Shown in pieces: positions 1 to 9,232 of a DNA stretch of 64,000 bases (positions are counted from its first letter, which is position 1; each line of letters begins with the position of its first letter). The stretch covers positions 186,001 through 250,000 of the forward strand of contig NZ_LXUK01000008.1 in assembly GCF_013072695.1 (NCBI RefSeq). The letters are read 5' to 3'. The notes under the pieces are model-generated. The model did not search any database. It was not told the origin of the DNA and saw nothing but the letters and a program-made list of their open reading frames with translations. Position numbers and translations under genes: made by a program. This DNA is from Acinetobacter sp. Ac_5812 (GTDB taxonomy: Bacteria; Pseudomonadota; Gammaproteobacteria; Pseudomonadales; Moraxellaceae).

Positions 1-1638
1 ATTAATTTTGCACTCGCCGACCATCTGGCTTTAGACATTGAACAAGGCTTCAATGTGCTGACTGGTGAAACTGGTGCGGGCAAATCATTACTGTTAGATG
101 CACTTTCAGCGTGCTTAGGTGAACGCACTGATACCAATTATGTGCGTTATGGTGCAGACAAAGCCGATGTTACCGCTGTGTTTAGTTATCAGCCCAAAAG
201 TGCGGAAGCACATTGGCTCACCGAACATGAATTGGATGATGATTCTGGTGAAATCCATTTAAGACGTGTGATTTTCGCTACTGGCCGCAGCAAAGCGTGG
301 ATTAATGGACGTCCGAGTAGCTTAGCCGAACTGAAAGAAATTGGACGCTTGCTCGTCCAACTCTATAGTCAACACAGTCAACAACAGTTACTCGAACCGC
401 CTTATCCGAGACGCTGGCTAGACCGTTATCATAATTTCGCAGAACCTTCACAAGCAGTACGTGAAGCGTATAGCACATGGCAACGAAATATTCGTCAACA
501 TCAAGCCGCTTTAGATGCGCAAGCGACACGTATTCAAAAAATACAAAGCCTAGAGTCCCAAATAGAAGAGCTTGAAGAGGTTATTCAAACCGATTATCGC
601 GAAACAGAACAAGAGTTTGATCGTCTCAGCCATCATGAACATATCATGCAGGACTGTAGTTATAGCCTCAATGTCTTGGATGAAGCGGAACAAAATATCA
701 CCCAAGAAGTTGCCTCAATCATTCGTCGCTTAGAATCTCATGCAGGTCGTAGCGAACAGTTAGCCAGTATTTATAACTCTTTATTAAATGCACAAAGCGA
801 AATAGACGATGCAACCGCAAGTTTGCGTCAGTTTATTGATCGTCAAAGCTTTGACCCTGAACGCATGGAACAGTTGAATGCAACCCTCGAAGTCTTCCAT
901 CGTCTAGCACGTAAACATCGCACTCAACCGGAATTACTGAAACAAGAATATGAAACTTGGCAGCACGATTTAGAGCAACTCCATCAACTAGAAGATCCAG
1001 AAACACTGGCCGAACAAGTTGAAGTTTCCTATCAGGCATTTATACAAGCTGCACAACATCTGGATGATATTCGACGTGCGGCCGCAATTCCATTGGCGAA
1101 ACAACTGACTGAACAAGTTAAACCATTGGCACTACCTGAAGCACATTTTGAATTTAAATTTGAACCACAGGAACCTAATGCAGAAGGTCTGAGCTTTATT
1201 CAGCTTCTCTTTACTGCAAATAAAGGGATTCCACCGCAACCATTGGCACGCGTTGCATCAGGTGGTGAGTTATCTCGTATTGCACTGGTCATGCAAGTGA
1301 TGAATGCAGAGAAAACAGATGCAGAAGTGCTGGTCTTTGATGAAATTGATGTGGGGATCAGTGGTGGCACAGCAGAAGTGGTGGGTCGCTTACTGGCTGA
1401 TCTGGCACAACACGTCCAATTATTGTGTATCACACATCAGGCGCAAGTTGCAGCACAGTCAGATCAACATTTATTGGTGAAAAAACAACAGACTGATCCA
1501 GCCAGCAGTACCATCATCGAGTTGGGAGAGGAACAGCGTATCCTCGAATTGGCCCGCATGTCTGGCGGGGTCGAAATTAGCGAAACCACCTTACAGCATG
1601 CACGCCAACTGCGTCAGCTTAAGTTCCAAACGGCCTAA
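1..1638 (+). CDS. recN: DNA repair protein RecN (5' end outside window)
   Basis: RecN is an SMC-like ATPase that acts early in recombinational repair of double-strand breaks. The reading frame is open from base 1, so the start lies upstream and about the first 20-30 residues are missing. The Walker A motif GETGAGKS comes just after the window edge. A long coiled-coil arm follows, and near the C-terminus there is an ABC signature (ASGGELSRI) and a Walker B segment (VLVFDEIDVGISGG). These three features in this order, with a split ATPase and a coiled coil between, are diagnostic for RecN. The visible length is about 545 codons against roughly 555 for the family. It ends 114 bp before yqgE. Confidence 0.97.
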   Translation: MNFALADHLALDIEQGFNVLTGETGAGKSLLLDALSACLGERTDTNYVRYGADKADVTAVFSYQPKSAEAHWLTEHELDDDSGEIHLRRVIFATGRSKAWINGRPSSLAELKEIGRLLVQLYSQHSQQQLLEPPYPRRWLDRYHNFAEPSQAVREAYSTWQRNIRQHQAALDAQATRIQKIQSLESQIEELEEVIQTDYRETEQEFDRLSHHEHIMQDCSYSLNVLDEAEQNITQEVASIIRRLESHAGRSEQLASIYNSLLNAQSEIDDATASLRQFIDRQSFDPERMEQLNATLEVFHRLARKHRTQPELLKQEYETWQHDLEQLHQLEDPETLAEQVEVSYQAFIQAAQHLDDIRRAAAIPLAKQLTEQVKPLALPEAHFEFKFEPQEPNAEGLSFIQLLFTANKGIPPQPLARVASGGELSRIALVMQVMNAEKTDAEVLVFDEIDVGISGGTAEVVGRLLADLAQHVQLLCITHQAQVAAQSDQHLLVKKQQTDPASSTIIELGEEQRILELARMSGGVEISETTLQHARQLRQLKFQTA

Positions 1639-1686
1639 TTAAAGCGATAAAATTTCAGAAAAAGATTGGCGAAATCCGATTAACTC

Positions 1687-1714
1687 TTGTATGTTGATAA
1701 AAAGAACCTATATA
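1687..1714 (+). promoter_or_regulatory. Candidate sigma70 promoter for yqgE-ruvX
   Basis: TTGTAT at 1687-1692 and TATATA at 1709-1714 are separated by 16 bp in the recN-yqgE spacer. The match to the consensus is moderate. It is the best promoter-like pair in this spacer and would serve the overlapping yqgE-ruvX genes. Confidence 0.4.
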
Positions 1715-1752
1715 GATAAATCAACACAATACATTGATGGAGAATCGCCTAG

Positions 1753-2307
1753 GTGACGAAACAATATTTAACTCACCGTTGTCTCATCGCTCCACCAGAC
1801 ATGGCAGATGACTTTTTTGCCAATACAGTCATCTATATTGCTCGCCATGACGAAGACGGCGCTCAAGGCATTATTATCAACCGACCTTCAGACTTACAAA
1901 TCAAAGAATTACTCAATGATTTAGAGATTGATGCAGATAACGTACATCCTCATGCTGTATTGCAAGGCGGTCCTTTGCGCCCTGAAGCTGGATTTGTGCT
2001 GCATACTGGTCAGCCGACATGGCATTCATCCATTGCGATTGGTGAAAATGTCTGTATCACCACCAGTAAAGACATTTTGGATGCAATTGCACATAACGAA
2101 GGTGTAGGGCGTTATCAAATTGCTTTGGGTTACGCCAGCTGGAGTAAGAATCAGCTCGAAGAAGAAATGATACGGGGAGATTGGCTGATTTGTGAGTCGG
2201 ATATGGATTTAATTTTTAATTTGCCTTATCACGATCGTTGGGATGCCGCTTACAAAAAAATTGGGGTAGACCGCACTTGGTTTGCTTCTGAGATTGGTCA
2301 TGCCTGA
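1753..2307 (+). CDS. YqgE/AlgH family protein
   Basis: This is a DUF179 (UPF0301) protein of 184 residues, the usual family length. The N-terminus ([19 protein letters not shown]) and the segment [10 protein letters not shown] are family hallmarks, as is [15 protein letters not shown]. The biochemical function is unsettled; the Pseudomonas homologue AlgH has been linked to alginate regulation. The start is GTG at 1753, with the purine-rich stretch GATGGAGAAT upstream. Its last 8 bases overlap the ruvX start, an arrangement conserved in many gammaproteobacteria that suggests translational coupling. Confidence 0.93.
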   Translation: MTKQYLTHRCLIAPPDMADDFFANTVIYIARHDEDGAQGIIINRPSDLQIKELLNDLEIDADNVHPHAVLQGGPLRPEAGFVLHTGQPTWHSSIAIGENVCITTSKDILDAIAHNEGVGRYQIALGYASWSKNQLEEEMIRGDWLICESDMDLIFNLPYHDRWDAAYKKIGVDRTWFASEIGHA

Positions 2308-2743
2308 TATACAAACACCCCAATCCATCATGGCATTTGACTTTGGTACCCAAAAAATGGGGATGGCGATGGGTCAATCCAGTATTGAAAGTAGCAATCC
2401 CCTACCATTATTTCCGATGAAAGATGGCATTCCAGACTGGGATAAATTATTAAAGATTGTCAAAGAATGGCAACCTAATTTATTTATCGTGGGTTTACCA
2501 CTGAATATGGATGATAGTGAATCTGAACTGTCTGCTCGGGCGCGAAAATTCGCCCGTCGTTTACGCCACCAAACCAATATTGAAACATGGATGGTGGATG
2601 AGCGCTTAACCACACGGGAAGCCAGAGAAGAACTCGAATTTTATCAAAGTAAAGGTCAGGCAAAACGTTTATCGGCTGATAGCTTTGCAGCGGCGCTATT
2701 GATTCAGAGCTGGTATCGCGACCCAGTTGGAATTACCCCTTAA
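2300..2743 (+). CDS. ruvX: Putative pre-16S rRNA nuclease / Holliday junction resolvase-like YqgF
   Basis: This 147-residue RNase H-fold protein belongs to the YqgF/RuvX family, implicated in 16S rRNA 5' processing. The first acidic residue lies in [11 protein letters not shown], the second region is [11 protein letters not shown], and the third contains [11 protein letters not shown], the conserved D-E-R-L-T-T motif. I prefer ATG 2300 over an in-frame TTG at 2282 because family members begin shortly before the AFDFG strand and the ATG overlaps the yqgE stop by 8 bp. Confidence 0.92.
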   Translation: MPDIQTPQSIMAFDFGTQKMGMAMGQSSIESSNPLPLFPMKDGIPDWDKLLKIVKEWQPNLFIVGLPLNMDDSESELSARARKFARRLRHQTNIETWMVDERLTTREAREELEFYQSKGQAKRLSADSFAAALLIQSWYRDPVGITP

Positions 2744-2764
2744 AAATATCCCCCATAAGATTCA

Positions 2765-2796
2765 ATCGCCTAGTGCTATGAATACCACTAGGCGAT
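2765..2796. terminator. Perfect 11-bp inverted repeat between convergent genes
   Basis: ATCGCCTAGTG at 2765-2775 pairs perfectly with 2786-2796 around a 10-base loop. It sits between ruvX (+) and the HlyD-family gene (-). Neither strand has a clear U-run, so a canonical intrinsic terminator is uncertain; it could instead protect 3' ends. The core ATCGCCTAG also occurs just before the yqgE start (about 1744). Confidence 0.5.
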
Positions 2797-2853
2797 GATG
2801 TCAAACTCAAAGCACGTTTCACGAATAAAATAAGATTTTTAACCTTAATTGAA

Positions 2854-3855
2854 TTACTTCTCGATAATTCTAACTGTTGCCGTACGTCCAGAAACAAAGG
2901 CCAATGGATTTTTCGGCTGCTCATCCAATACAATTTTCACTGGTACGCGCTGTGCCAAACGCACCCAGCTAAAGGTTGGATTCACATTGGCCAATAAATT
3001 CGAGCTGCCAGAACGTTCACGATCTTCAATCCCCGTTGCTATGCCTTGTACATGGCCCCGAATACGTTGCTTATCTCCCATCAACTGTACGGTTGCAGCA
3101 TCACCCACATGAATACGGTTCAGTTTGGTCTCTTCAAAATAACCAACGACATAGAGCTGATGACGGTCTAATAAAGCAGCAACCGCCTGTCCTACCTTCA
3201 CATAATTACCCACCCGTAAGTCAAAGTTTGACAAGGTGCCATCCGCAGGTGCAACCACTTCAGAACGATTAAGATTCAACTCAGCCAAATGTAAGCTGCT
3301 GGTTGCCACTTCGATTAATGCTTGCTGCTGTTGAATGGCTGCATTGGCTTGCTCAATACTGGCGGTGAGCTGCTCACGCTCAGCAACAGCTTGATCACGA
3401 GTCGCAAAAACCTGATCTTGCTCTTGTTTAGAAATCGCACCATCCATCAAGCTGGCATAACGTGCTGCATTTTTCTCAGCCAGTTTCATATTGGCTTCAG
3501 TTTTCACTAAGCTCGCTTTAGAACCTGCTAAATTTGCATGTGCTTGTGCTAAACCTGCTTTGGCTTTGGCAAGATCTGATTTGGCTTGTTCAACATCCAA
3601 AGCCTGACGTGCCACATCAATCTTGAACAGCACCTGCCCTTTTTTTACCGTCTGGTTATCTTGTACCAAGACTTCAGTCACTAAACCATTCACATCAGAA
3701 GCAACTTGAATCACATCACCACGTACACGCCCATCACGTGTCCACGGTGCTGCATTGTAGTAATTCCATAAATGCACGATGGTGTAAACGGCAATCACAA
3801 CTGCAACCAGCAATACAATTGGACGTATAACTTTTCTTACATCAAATGCACTCAT
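2854..3855 (-). CDS. HlyD/EmrA/AaeA-type membrane fusion protein
   Basis: This is the periplasmic adaptor of a FUSC-type efflux pump, 333 residues. There is one N-terminal membrane helix (about residues 7-30). It is followed by the family signature APWTRDGRVRGDV and a lipoyl/barrel-sandwich segment (DVNGLVTEVLVQDNQTV), a long alpha-hairpin (about 85-190), the second lipoyl half (VVAPADGTLSNFDLRVG) and a beta-barrel domain. ATG 3855 is preceded by AGAGGT; the frame extends 6 codons upstream without a better site. It lies 65 bp after the DUF1656 gene and is the last gene of a three-gene operon. The arrangement matches aaeX-aaeA-aaeB and fusaric-acid-type systems, but the substrate cannot be read from sequence. 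Confidence 0.9.
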   Translation of the reverse strand: MSAFDVRKVIRPIVLLVAVVIAVYTIVHLWNYYNAAPWTRDGRVRGDVIQVASDVNGLVTEVLVQDNQTVKKGQVLFKIDVARQALDVEQAKSDLAKAKAGLAQAHANLAGSKASLVKTEANMKLAEKNAARYASLMDGAISKQEQDQVFATRDQAVAEREQLTASIEQANAAIQQQQALIEVATSSLHLAELNLNRSEVVAPADGTLSNFDLRVGNYVKVGQAVAALLDRHQLYVVGYFEETKLNRIHVGDAATVQLMGDKQRIRGHVQGIATGIEDRERSGSSNLLANVNPTFSWVRLAQRVPVKIVLDEQPKNPLAFVSGRTATVRIIEK

Positions 3856-3920
3856 GTTTATTACCTCTACCACCTTTCTTTAAATCATTAAATTTTAGAA
3901 TGAGCATTTCGTCCAAGACC

Positions 3921-4127
3921 TCAGGCCCACAGCCAAACAAACAGACAATGCACCAGTAGCATCAAACCCAAGTAAAAGCACAAATTGAAAATACTGGGCA
4001 ATGCAATCCAGCCTTTGATGACCAAACGATCAACTAAGGGGCTGAGTAGCTTAAACAGCACATAAGCAACAATGGCTTGTACCAAAAGGATTGGGATATA
4101 AACCCCATAAAGATTCATTTCACCCAT
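3921..4127 (-). CDS. DUF1656 small membrane protein (AaeX-like)
   Basis: This 68-residue protein has two predicted membrane helices (about 8-30 and 45-67) and the DUF1656 N-terminal motif NLYGVYIP. DUF1656 proteins travel with FUSC permeases and HlyD adaptors; their exact role is unknown. The start overlaps the stop of the upstream FUSC gene by 8 bp, which implies translational coupling. A second in-frame ATG three codons downstream is an alternative start. Confidence 0.88.
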   Translation of the reverse strand: MGEMNLYGVYIPILLVQAIVAYVLFKLLSPLVDRLVIKGWIALPSIFNLCFYLGLMLLVHCLFVWLWA

Positions 4128-6213
4128 GAGATAACCCTAAACCATAGCTGTCCGAATACATCTGTTCGATTGAAACATGACCAATACTTTCACAAATATT
4201 ATTCAGTGAAATGAGCAGCCGTTGCCGCAACTGCACATCTTCAATCTGTTGAGAGATGTCTTGTAAACGTTCTATTTGTTGCACAATCTGAATCGGAAAA
4301 TGATGAATTGAAAGTTGCTTTTCTTGGCTCTGAAAATAATCTGCCAACTGCTGTTGTAACTGGTTCAAGCCATTTTGTAGTTCCAATAACTGTGGCAATT
4401 TTTGGCTAATTTCTTGCAAACGGACTAAATCAACAATCGAACTACTTTCAACCAATGCATTGTGAATCGCTGTTTTCACGTCTGGATTTTGTACCATCTT
4501 GGTATTTAATACCCCAACACGGTCCAACATACTACGTAAATGAATTTTAAAATCAGTGCCATAAGACAGATGTAAAGCTTGGCGCATCGCCTGATAATGC
4601 AAAGCTAAAATTCGCGTCGCGCTGGTATCTGGTGAAACAGCACGGACTAAATCAATCACAATCAGGGAGACCAAAACGCCTAACACCATGGCAAAGGAAC
4701 TATCCAGATAAGAGACAGCATCCATGGTATATTTGTTGTGTAGGTTCAAGCCCATCATGGTATTAATCCCGAGCACCATCCCCACAGGCATCAGCATTTG
4801 ATTGGCCATCATGGTCACAGCAACAAGGAATACTGGAAATAGTACCAGTGCCAATTGCCAGAAATGAGTGATATGTGGAAAGATTCCAAAAGCATAGATG
4901 AAAACTAAACCCGCCGAGACAATACTGCCCCAGATAAAAATACGTAATACAGGCACTGGATTATCCAAGGCCGTTAAGATACAGGCAGTAATCGCCCCCA
5001 TTTGAGCCATCATAAAGCCTGCTTTCCAACCCGAAAGAATCCAAGCTGCGGTCACAATAAAGGTAATTAACACCGCACTGATGCCGCCACGAACGGCAAT
5101 GCCATGATCCCGATGCAAACTCGGATACTTGGTGGTGATTGCAGTAATTTCAGCTGGAATCTCTTTGTTGCCTTGCTGAATTTGCTGCCAAATCAATTTC
5201 ACCGCCAACATATTGGCAATAAAATGACGAACATCCATCTTCAAGGCACCCAATACAATTTGTTGTTCGGCTGTGGCTTGCGCAATCAGCTCGGCAAAAT
5301 CTTCTTCGAATTTTATCGGTAAACCCTGCAAAGCACTGGATTGAACAATGCGCTCTTGCTTTAAAAAAGCCAAGGTATCTTGGCGGATACGATTTAAATG
5401 CGGCCTAAGATTACTGAGTTGCATTTGTTCCAATTGTTTCACCCGTTGCGATAGAGCCACAAGATTGGCGACCACCAAAGACACCTGATGCAGCATTTCC
5501 TGCAAGGTTTTGGTCATGCCCTTTAACTCACCTTTTTCATAAGCCAAATGTACGGCTAAAGCATGAATATCAGCTGTATCACGGGTAATCACCGACAAAA
5601 TTTGTGTATAGTCTTCTGGCGTTTCTTGAACAGTAATCAGCTTTTCAAAAGTACTTTCCAAATCATTCAGGGTTTTATTGACCCGCTGTTTAATCATTGC
5701 ACCGACATGCACAGGGAAAAAGGTTGCTGAAACCACGGCGGTTGAAATCACCCCCACGGAAATTTCAAGCACACGCGCCAAGGCAATATCAAAAATATTA
5801 TAGCTGTCAATATAGGTAATCGCGTTATACACAATCATGGCGGTTGAATAACCCGCTAGCATGAATACATAACTACGTGGTGTCCGGTCGAGCAAAGAGA
5901 CATAGAGTGCAAAGCCCACCCATAAGGACAAAATAATGGTAAACAACCAAGGGGTATTAATAAAATGAGGGGTCAAAAACAAGGCAATCATAGCGCCTGC
6001 GACCGTTCCGACCAAGCGATACACACATTTTGAAGACACCATACCCGAATAGGGACTGGCAATAATCAACACCGTACCAATCGACCACATCGGATTAATC
6101 AAATCCAACTCAAACGAAATAAACAGTGCCAGCATACCTGCTACAAAGGTTTTGCAGGCAAAGATGAGGTCAAGTCGACTCGGTCTAAAAGCCAACAGCT
6201 GTTTAAATAGCAT
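4120..6213 (-). CDS. FUSC family efflux permease (AaeB/fusaric acid resistance type)
   Basis: This 697-residue inner-membrane protein has two similar blocks of hydrophobic helices (about residues 15-175 and 380-535), each followed by a helical cytoplasmic region. That is the two-repeat layout of the FUSC family (AaeB, FusC, MdtO). Family members export aromatic carboxylic acids or fusaric acid with a HlyD partner. It is the first gene of the operon and faces an IclR regulator across a 430-bp divergent spacer. Aromatic-acid efflux is an inference from family and context. Confidence 0.9.
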   Translation of the reverse strand: MLFKQLLAFRPSRLDLIFACKTFVAGMLALFISFELDLINPMWSIGTVLIIASPYSGMVSSKCVYRLVGTVAGAMIALFLTPHFINTPWLFTIILSLWVGFALYVSLLDRTPRSYVFMLAGYSTAMIVYNAITYIDSYNIFDIALARVLEISVGVISTAVVSATFFPVHVGAMIKQRVNKTLNDLESTFEKLITVQETPEDYTQILSVITRDTADIHALAVHLAYEKGELKGMTKTLQEMLHQVSLVVANLVALSQRVKQLEQMQLSNLRPHLNRIRQDTLAFLKQERIVQSSALQGLPIKFEEDFAELIAQATAEQQIVLGALKMDVRHFIANMLAVKLIWQQIQQGNKEIPAEITAITTKYPSLHRDHGIAVRGGISAVLITFIVTAAWILSGWKAGFMMAQMGAITACILTALDNPVPVLRIFIWGSIVSAGLVFIYAFGIFPHITHFWQLALVLFPVFLVAVTMMANQMLMPVGMVLGINTMMGLNLHNKYTMDAVSYLDSSFAMVLGVLVSLIVIDLVRAVSPDTSATRILALHYQAMRQALHLSYGTDFKIHLRSMLDRVGVLNTKMVQNPDVKTAIHNALVESSSIVDLVRLQEISQKLPQLLELQNGLNQLQQQLADYFQSQEKQLSIHHFPIQIVQQIERLQDISQQIEDVQLRQRLLISLNNICESIGHVSIEQMYSDSYGLGLSHG

Positions 6214-6643
6214 GAATATGTCTCAGTTCAGCGTCAGTTTAATCACGCATGCCATCACTAAAAAAGTGACAAGCTGTCCAGACTGATTTGAAAGCATTCA
6301 GATCAGGGCAAGTGCGATGAGTGAAACTGGATATAAGGAGTGATCTGCAATACTTAGCATTTTTAGGCATTTTCACCTAAAAATAATTATCCACATAAGA
6401 CATTGCATAGCTTATTTTTTCAAAATCGAGTAAATTAGTCAACACAAATTATCACCATTTGATAATTTTTCATTTTAATTTAAAATAATCACTATAAAAT
6501 TTATCATTTTTCTCAGTATTCATGCTAAACGATTGATCTCGGATGATCAGATTTAAAAGTACATACACGACCTTTCGCTTTTCTGTTATAAAGCAATAAA
6601 AGTTCGGTTTTCACGTTATTTTGTAAGGAGTAGGCGTCCCATC
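6214..6643. promoter_or_regulatory. 430-bp divergent spacer, FUSC operon / IclR gene
   Basis: This AT-rich intergenic region should hold both divergent promoters. It contains a perfect 9-bp inverted repeat (ATTTTTAGG at 6359-6367 with CCTAAAAAT at 6376-6384, 8-bp spacer), a plausible operator. A perfect DnaA-box sequence (TTATCCACA, 6387-6395) lies next to it, probably by chance. No gene is visible in it. Confidence 0.55.
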
Positions 6644-7423
6644 ATGGCCATTTCGAGTTTTGGTAAAATTCTTACTGTGCTGGATTTATTTTCAGTTTCA
6701 CGTCCGATTATCAATGTCGATATCATTTGTGATGAGCTTGCGCTATCCAAACCTACCGCTTATCGTTATCTCAAAGAACTGGTTTCGACGGACATCTTAA
6801 AGCGGATTAGTGGCACATCGGGTGACTATACACTCGGCTCTAAAATTGCCGTTTTAGATTATATTTCTCACAGCACTGACCCACTGATTCAAATCAGCAT
6901 TCCCTTTATGCGCGATATCGTGGAACGTACCGAACTGTGCTGCTTATTAACCTATTTAAATCATGATTATTGTATCGATCTACATCATGAGACCTTTAAA
7001 GATGCCGAATTACTCTCTTTTGGCCGAGGTTGTCCACGACCCGTTTACGTCGGTGCTTCGCCCAAGATCGTGATTGCGCATTTAAGCAAGCAACGTATTC
7101 AAGCCTATTATCAGCAGTTTTCAAAAGAATTGGCACAAGTTGGATTTGCGCAGACTCAGGATGAATTCATCCAACACATGCGGAAAATTAAAAAACAGGG
7201 ATTCTACCTATCCCAAGGTGAAATCGATCCTCAACTGTGCAGTTTGTCTGTGCCGATCCGTTTCTCCAGCAAAGAGGCCCCAATTGCACTCACATTAGTG
7301 GCTTCAAAGAATCGTTTTGACTTCATCAACATTCAAAAGTTAATTGAAATCTTGCAAAATAATGCGGCTCAAATTGAACATAAATTTGCAACACTGTCTG
7401 AGAGTCAAGGTAACCCGATTTGA
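6644..7423 (+). CDS. IclR family transcriptional regulator
   Basis: This 259-residue regulator has an N-terminal winged helix-turn-helix (about residues 5-70; recognition region ELALSKPTAYRYLKEL) and a C-terminal IclR effector domain (about 85-250, with FGRGCPRPVYVGASPKI and the late segment CSLSVPIRF). IclR proteins often sense aromatic or small organic acids, for example PobR and PcaU in Acinetobacter. The start ATG follows TTGTAAGGAGTAGG, a good ribosome site. Divergence from the FUSC efflux operon suggests that it controls that operon, which is inference. Confidence 0.9.
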   Translation: MAISSFGKILTVLDLFSVSRPIINVDIICDELALSKPTAYRYLKELVSTDILKRISGTSGDYTLGSKIAVLDYISHSTDPLIQISIPFMRDIVERTELCCLLTYLNHDYCIDLHHETFKDAELLSFGRGCPRPVYVGASPKIVIAHLSKQRIQAYYQQFSKELAQVGFAQTQDEFIQHMRKIKKQGFYLSQGEIDPQLCSLSVPIRFSSKEAPIALTLVASKNRFDFINIQKLIEILQNNAAQIEHKFATLSESQGNPI

Positions 7424-7537
7424 GAATATTAAAAAACATTTACATTTTACATGGTTGTAAATTTCAGTAAATTCTCATATGATGATTATGTTCTTCAGCA
7501 TACTCTCCCAAAAGAGCATGGCTTTCCTCAGAGAACT

Positions 7538-7565
7538 AAGCTCATCGTTGTATGGGCTTTTTTCT
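7538..7565 (+). terminator. Intrinsic terminator downstream of the IclR gene
   Basis: AAGCTCA (7538-7544) pairs with TGGGCTT (7553-7559) with one G-U pair, followed by a run of T residues. It lies about 115 bp after the IclR stop codon. Confidence 0.6.
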
Positions 7566-7588
7566 TGTCTAGCCACTCATCCGGCAAT

Positions 7589-7618
7589 AAAAAAGCCCTC
7601 TTTATAGAAGGCTTTTTA
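7589..7618 (-). terminator. Intrinsic terminator of pgsA
   Basis: AAAAAGCC (7590-7597) pairs with GGCTTTTT (7610-7617). The A-run on the plus strand gives the U-run for leftward transcripts leaving pgsA. It can work in both directions. Confidence 0.7.
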
Positions 7619-7639
7619 AATATTAGCTTTGTAACACGA

Positions 7640-8227
7640 TTAAGGCTGTTTTAAGTACGGCCATGCTGCTTTCAAATAAATAAACATCGACCATAGGGTG
7701 AGAATCACTGCGGCATACAGTAAAGCATAGGCCCAGATTTCCAATGGTTTCCAGTTCAATAAGAACACACTAATCGCAATCATTTGGAAAGCTGTTTTGT
7801 ATTTTCCAACAGTTGAAACCGCAACACTGGTACGAGCACCTAACTCTGCCATCCACTCACGTAGCGCAGAAACGGTAATCTCTCGCGAAATAATTACAAT
7901 CGCAGCAAAAGCCATTGAAATATTCGGCTGCCATTGCACCAAAACAATCAGTGCGGCGGCAACCATCAACTTATCTGCTACTGGATCAAGGAACCGCCCA
8001 AAAGCAGAGCTTTGATTTAAAGTTCGTGCCAAATAGCCATCCAACCAATCTGTCACCGCAGCAAGTACAAATACCGCTGTCAGTATCAGATGACGCATCA
8101 TTCCCCCATGATGCTCAGCAATTCCAATTGCCGGTGGCCAATAAGCAATCACCAAGAAAACAGGAATTAGGGCAATACGTGCCAAAGTTAAAATATTAGG
8201 AATGTTCAGGATTTGCCCTGTACTCAT
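7640..8227 (-). CDS. pgsA: CDP-diacylglycerol-glycerol-3-phosphate 3-phosphatidyltransferase
   Basis: This inner-membrane enzyme makes phosphatidylglycerophosphate, the first committed step toward phosphatidylglycerol and cardiolipin. It has 195 residues and several membrane helices. The CDP-alcohol phosphotransferase motif is complete: DWLDGYLAR, a spacer, then GRFLDPVADK, holding the metal-binding aspartates. N-terminal NIPNILTLARI is typical. ATG 8227 has GGCGG five bases upstream; an ATG four codons earlier (8239) lacks a visible site. It lies downstream of uvrC and a thioesterase gene; uvrC-pgsA proximity is common in gammaproteobacteria. Confidence 0.95.
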   Translation of the reverse strand: MSTGQILNIPNILTLARIALIPVFLVIAYWPPAIGIAEHHGGMMRHLILTAVFVLAAVTDWLDGYLARTLNQSSAFGRFLDPVADKLMVAAALIVLVQWQPNISMAFAAIVIISREITVSALREWMAELGARTSVAVSTVGKYKTAFQMIAISVFLLNWKPLEIWAYALLYAAVILTLWSMFIYLKAAWPYLKQP

Positions 8228-8330
8228 AAACACCGCCATGTTGTTCGCATCAAATATGCATGTCGCACAAAGGATGTGCCGAGATTATCCATGTGTAAGC
8301 AACTTTATACGAAATGCACCGCAGTGTCGA

Positions 8331-9128
8331 CTAGGCAAAAACGGCAACTGTCTGTCTAAGTACCGCAATTAAGCGGTTTTCACGATCCCAGATATACGCA
8401 TATTCCGTTGAATAACCATGTTCTGCATATTCAGTCACGACTTTGTATTTAAACCAATCTTGAATTTGATCCACAATCGGCTGCAAATAGGTAATCTGCC
8501 AACTCAATGAGCTCGCTGGTGCAGGCGTTTTAAACATCGGTAAAACCCCTGGTGGCCAGACATCCATCAGTGCAAACAGATCTGCCAATTGCATGTTACG
8601 GTTTGGGTGCAAACTAGGTGCAAACCGCCCCCAACCACCAAAATCAGGCACCTTACTGCCTGCCATTGGATAACTCCCTTCTGCCCAACACAACTCAAAT
8701 TGCTGTAAACATTCGGGCATTAACCCCTCAATATAGAAGGTTTTATCCAGTTGTTCGGCCGTTGGATAGTCTGGAACTGTAGGTAAGTTTTGCACATGAA
8801 TCCGCGATTCACGTTGTAGGCCAAAACTGGCCACCAAAATACTTTGTACCGCATTATCCTGCCAGAGTCGGATTTCTAAAGTCGTGACTGATTTTCCTTC
8901 ACGTAATATTTCAGCACTGAGTCTGGCCCGTCCTTGTTGCACTGGGCCGACAAAAGTGATGTTACAGCTCAACAGTTGTTTGGCCGCATCTTGTACCGTA
9001 CTCAGCGCCTTTTGGATCATCAGTCCGGCAATCAACCCGCCAAACACTGTTCGGCCTTGTAGCCAACCTGATGGAATATCGATCCATTCTTGTTGTTCAA
9101 CCTGTTGATAGAGCGGAAGCAAGGACAT
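8331..9128 (-). CDS. Thioesterase family protein (TesB-like double hotdog)
   Basis: This 265-residue protein has two hotdog halves. The first carries SGWLQGRTVFGGLIAGLM, the acyl-CoA thioesterase-type entrance helix. The second ends with STEYAYIWDRENRLIAVLRQT, a TesB-like C-terminal strand pattern. It probably hydrolyses an acyl-CoA; the substrate is unknown. AAGGA lies just upstream of two adjacent ATGs (9131 and 9128); 9128 has the better spacing. The frame stays open to 9203 without a good site. It sits between uvrC and pgsA on the same strand. Confidence 0.85.
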   Translation of the reverse strand: MSLLPLYQQVEQQEWIDIPSGWLQGRTVFGGLIAGLMIQKALSTVQDAAKQLLSCNITFVGPVQQGRARLSAEILREGKSVTTLEIRLWQDNAVQSILVASFGLQRESRIHVQNLPTVPDYPTAEQLDKTFYIEGLMPECLQQFELCWAEGSYPMAGSKVPDFGGWGRFAPSLHPNRNMQLADLFALMDVWPPGVLPMFKTPAPASSLSWQITYLQPIVDQIQDWFKYKVVTEYAEHGYSTEYAYIWDRENRLIAVLRQTVAVFA

Positions 9129-9232
9129 CATTTTTCCTTTATCATCGAAATACACTATCTTTGAATGTTTTTCGCCATTTGTGAATGATCGTTTACACCG
9201 CAATACAGGGAAGATTGTGTCAATCGGTCAAA

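Noticed and set aside
2849..3112. Plus-strand frame under the HlyD-family gene
   Set aside because: It is antisense to a well-supported membrane fusion protein gene, with no supporting signals.
6387..6395. Perfect DnaA-box sequence (with another at 27317-27325)
   Set aside because: Two isolated 9-mers in 64 kb are close to chance; there is no cluster, no dnaA or dnaN gene and no AT-rich unwinding region, so no origin is supported.
7451..7654. 67-codon open frame after the IclR gene
   Set aside because: It runs through two terminator hairpins and into the end of pgsA, has no ribosome site and shows no protein-like composition.
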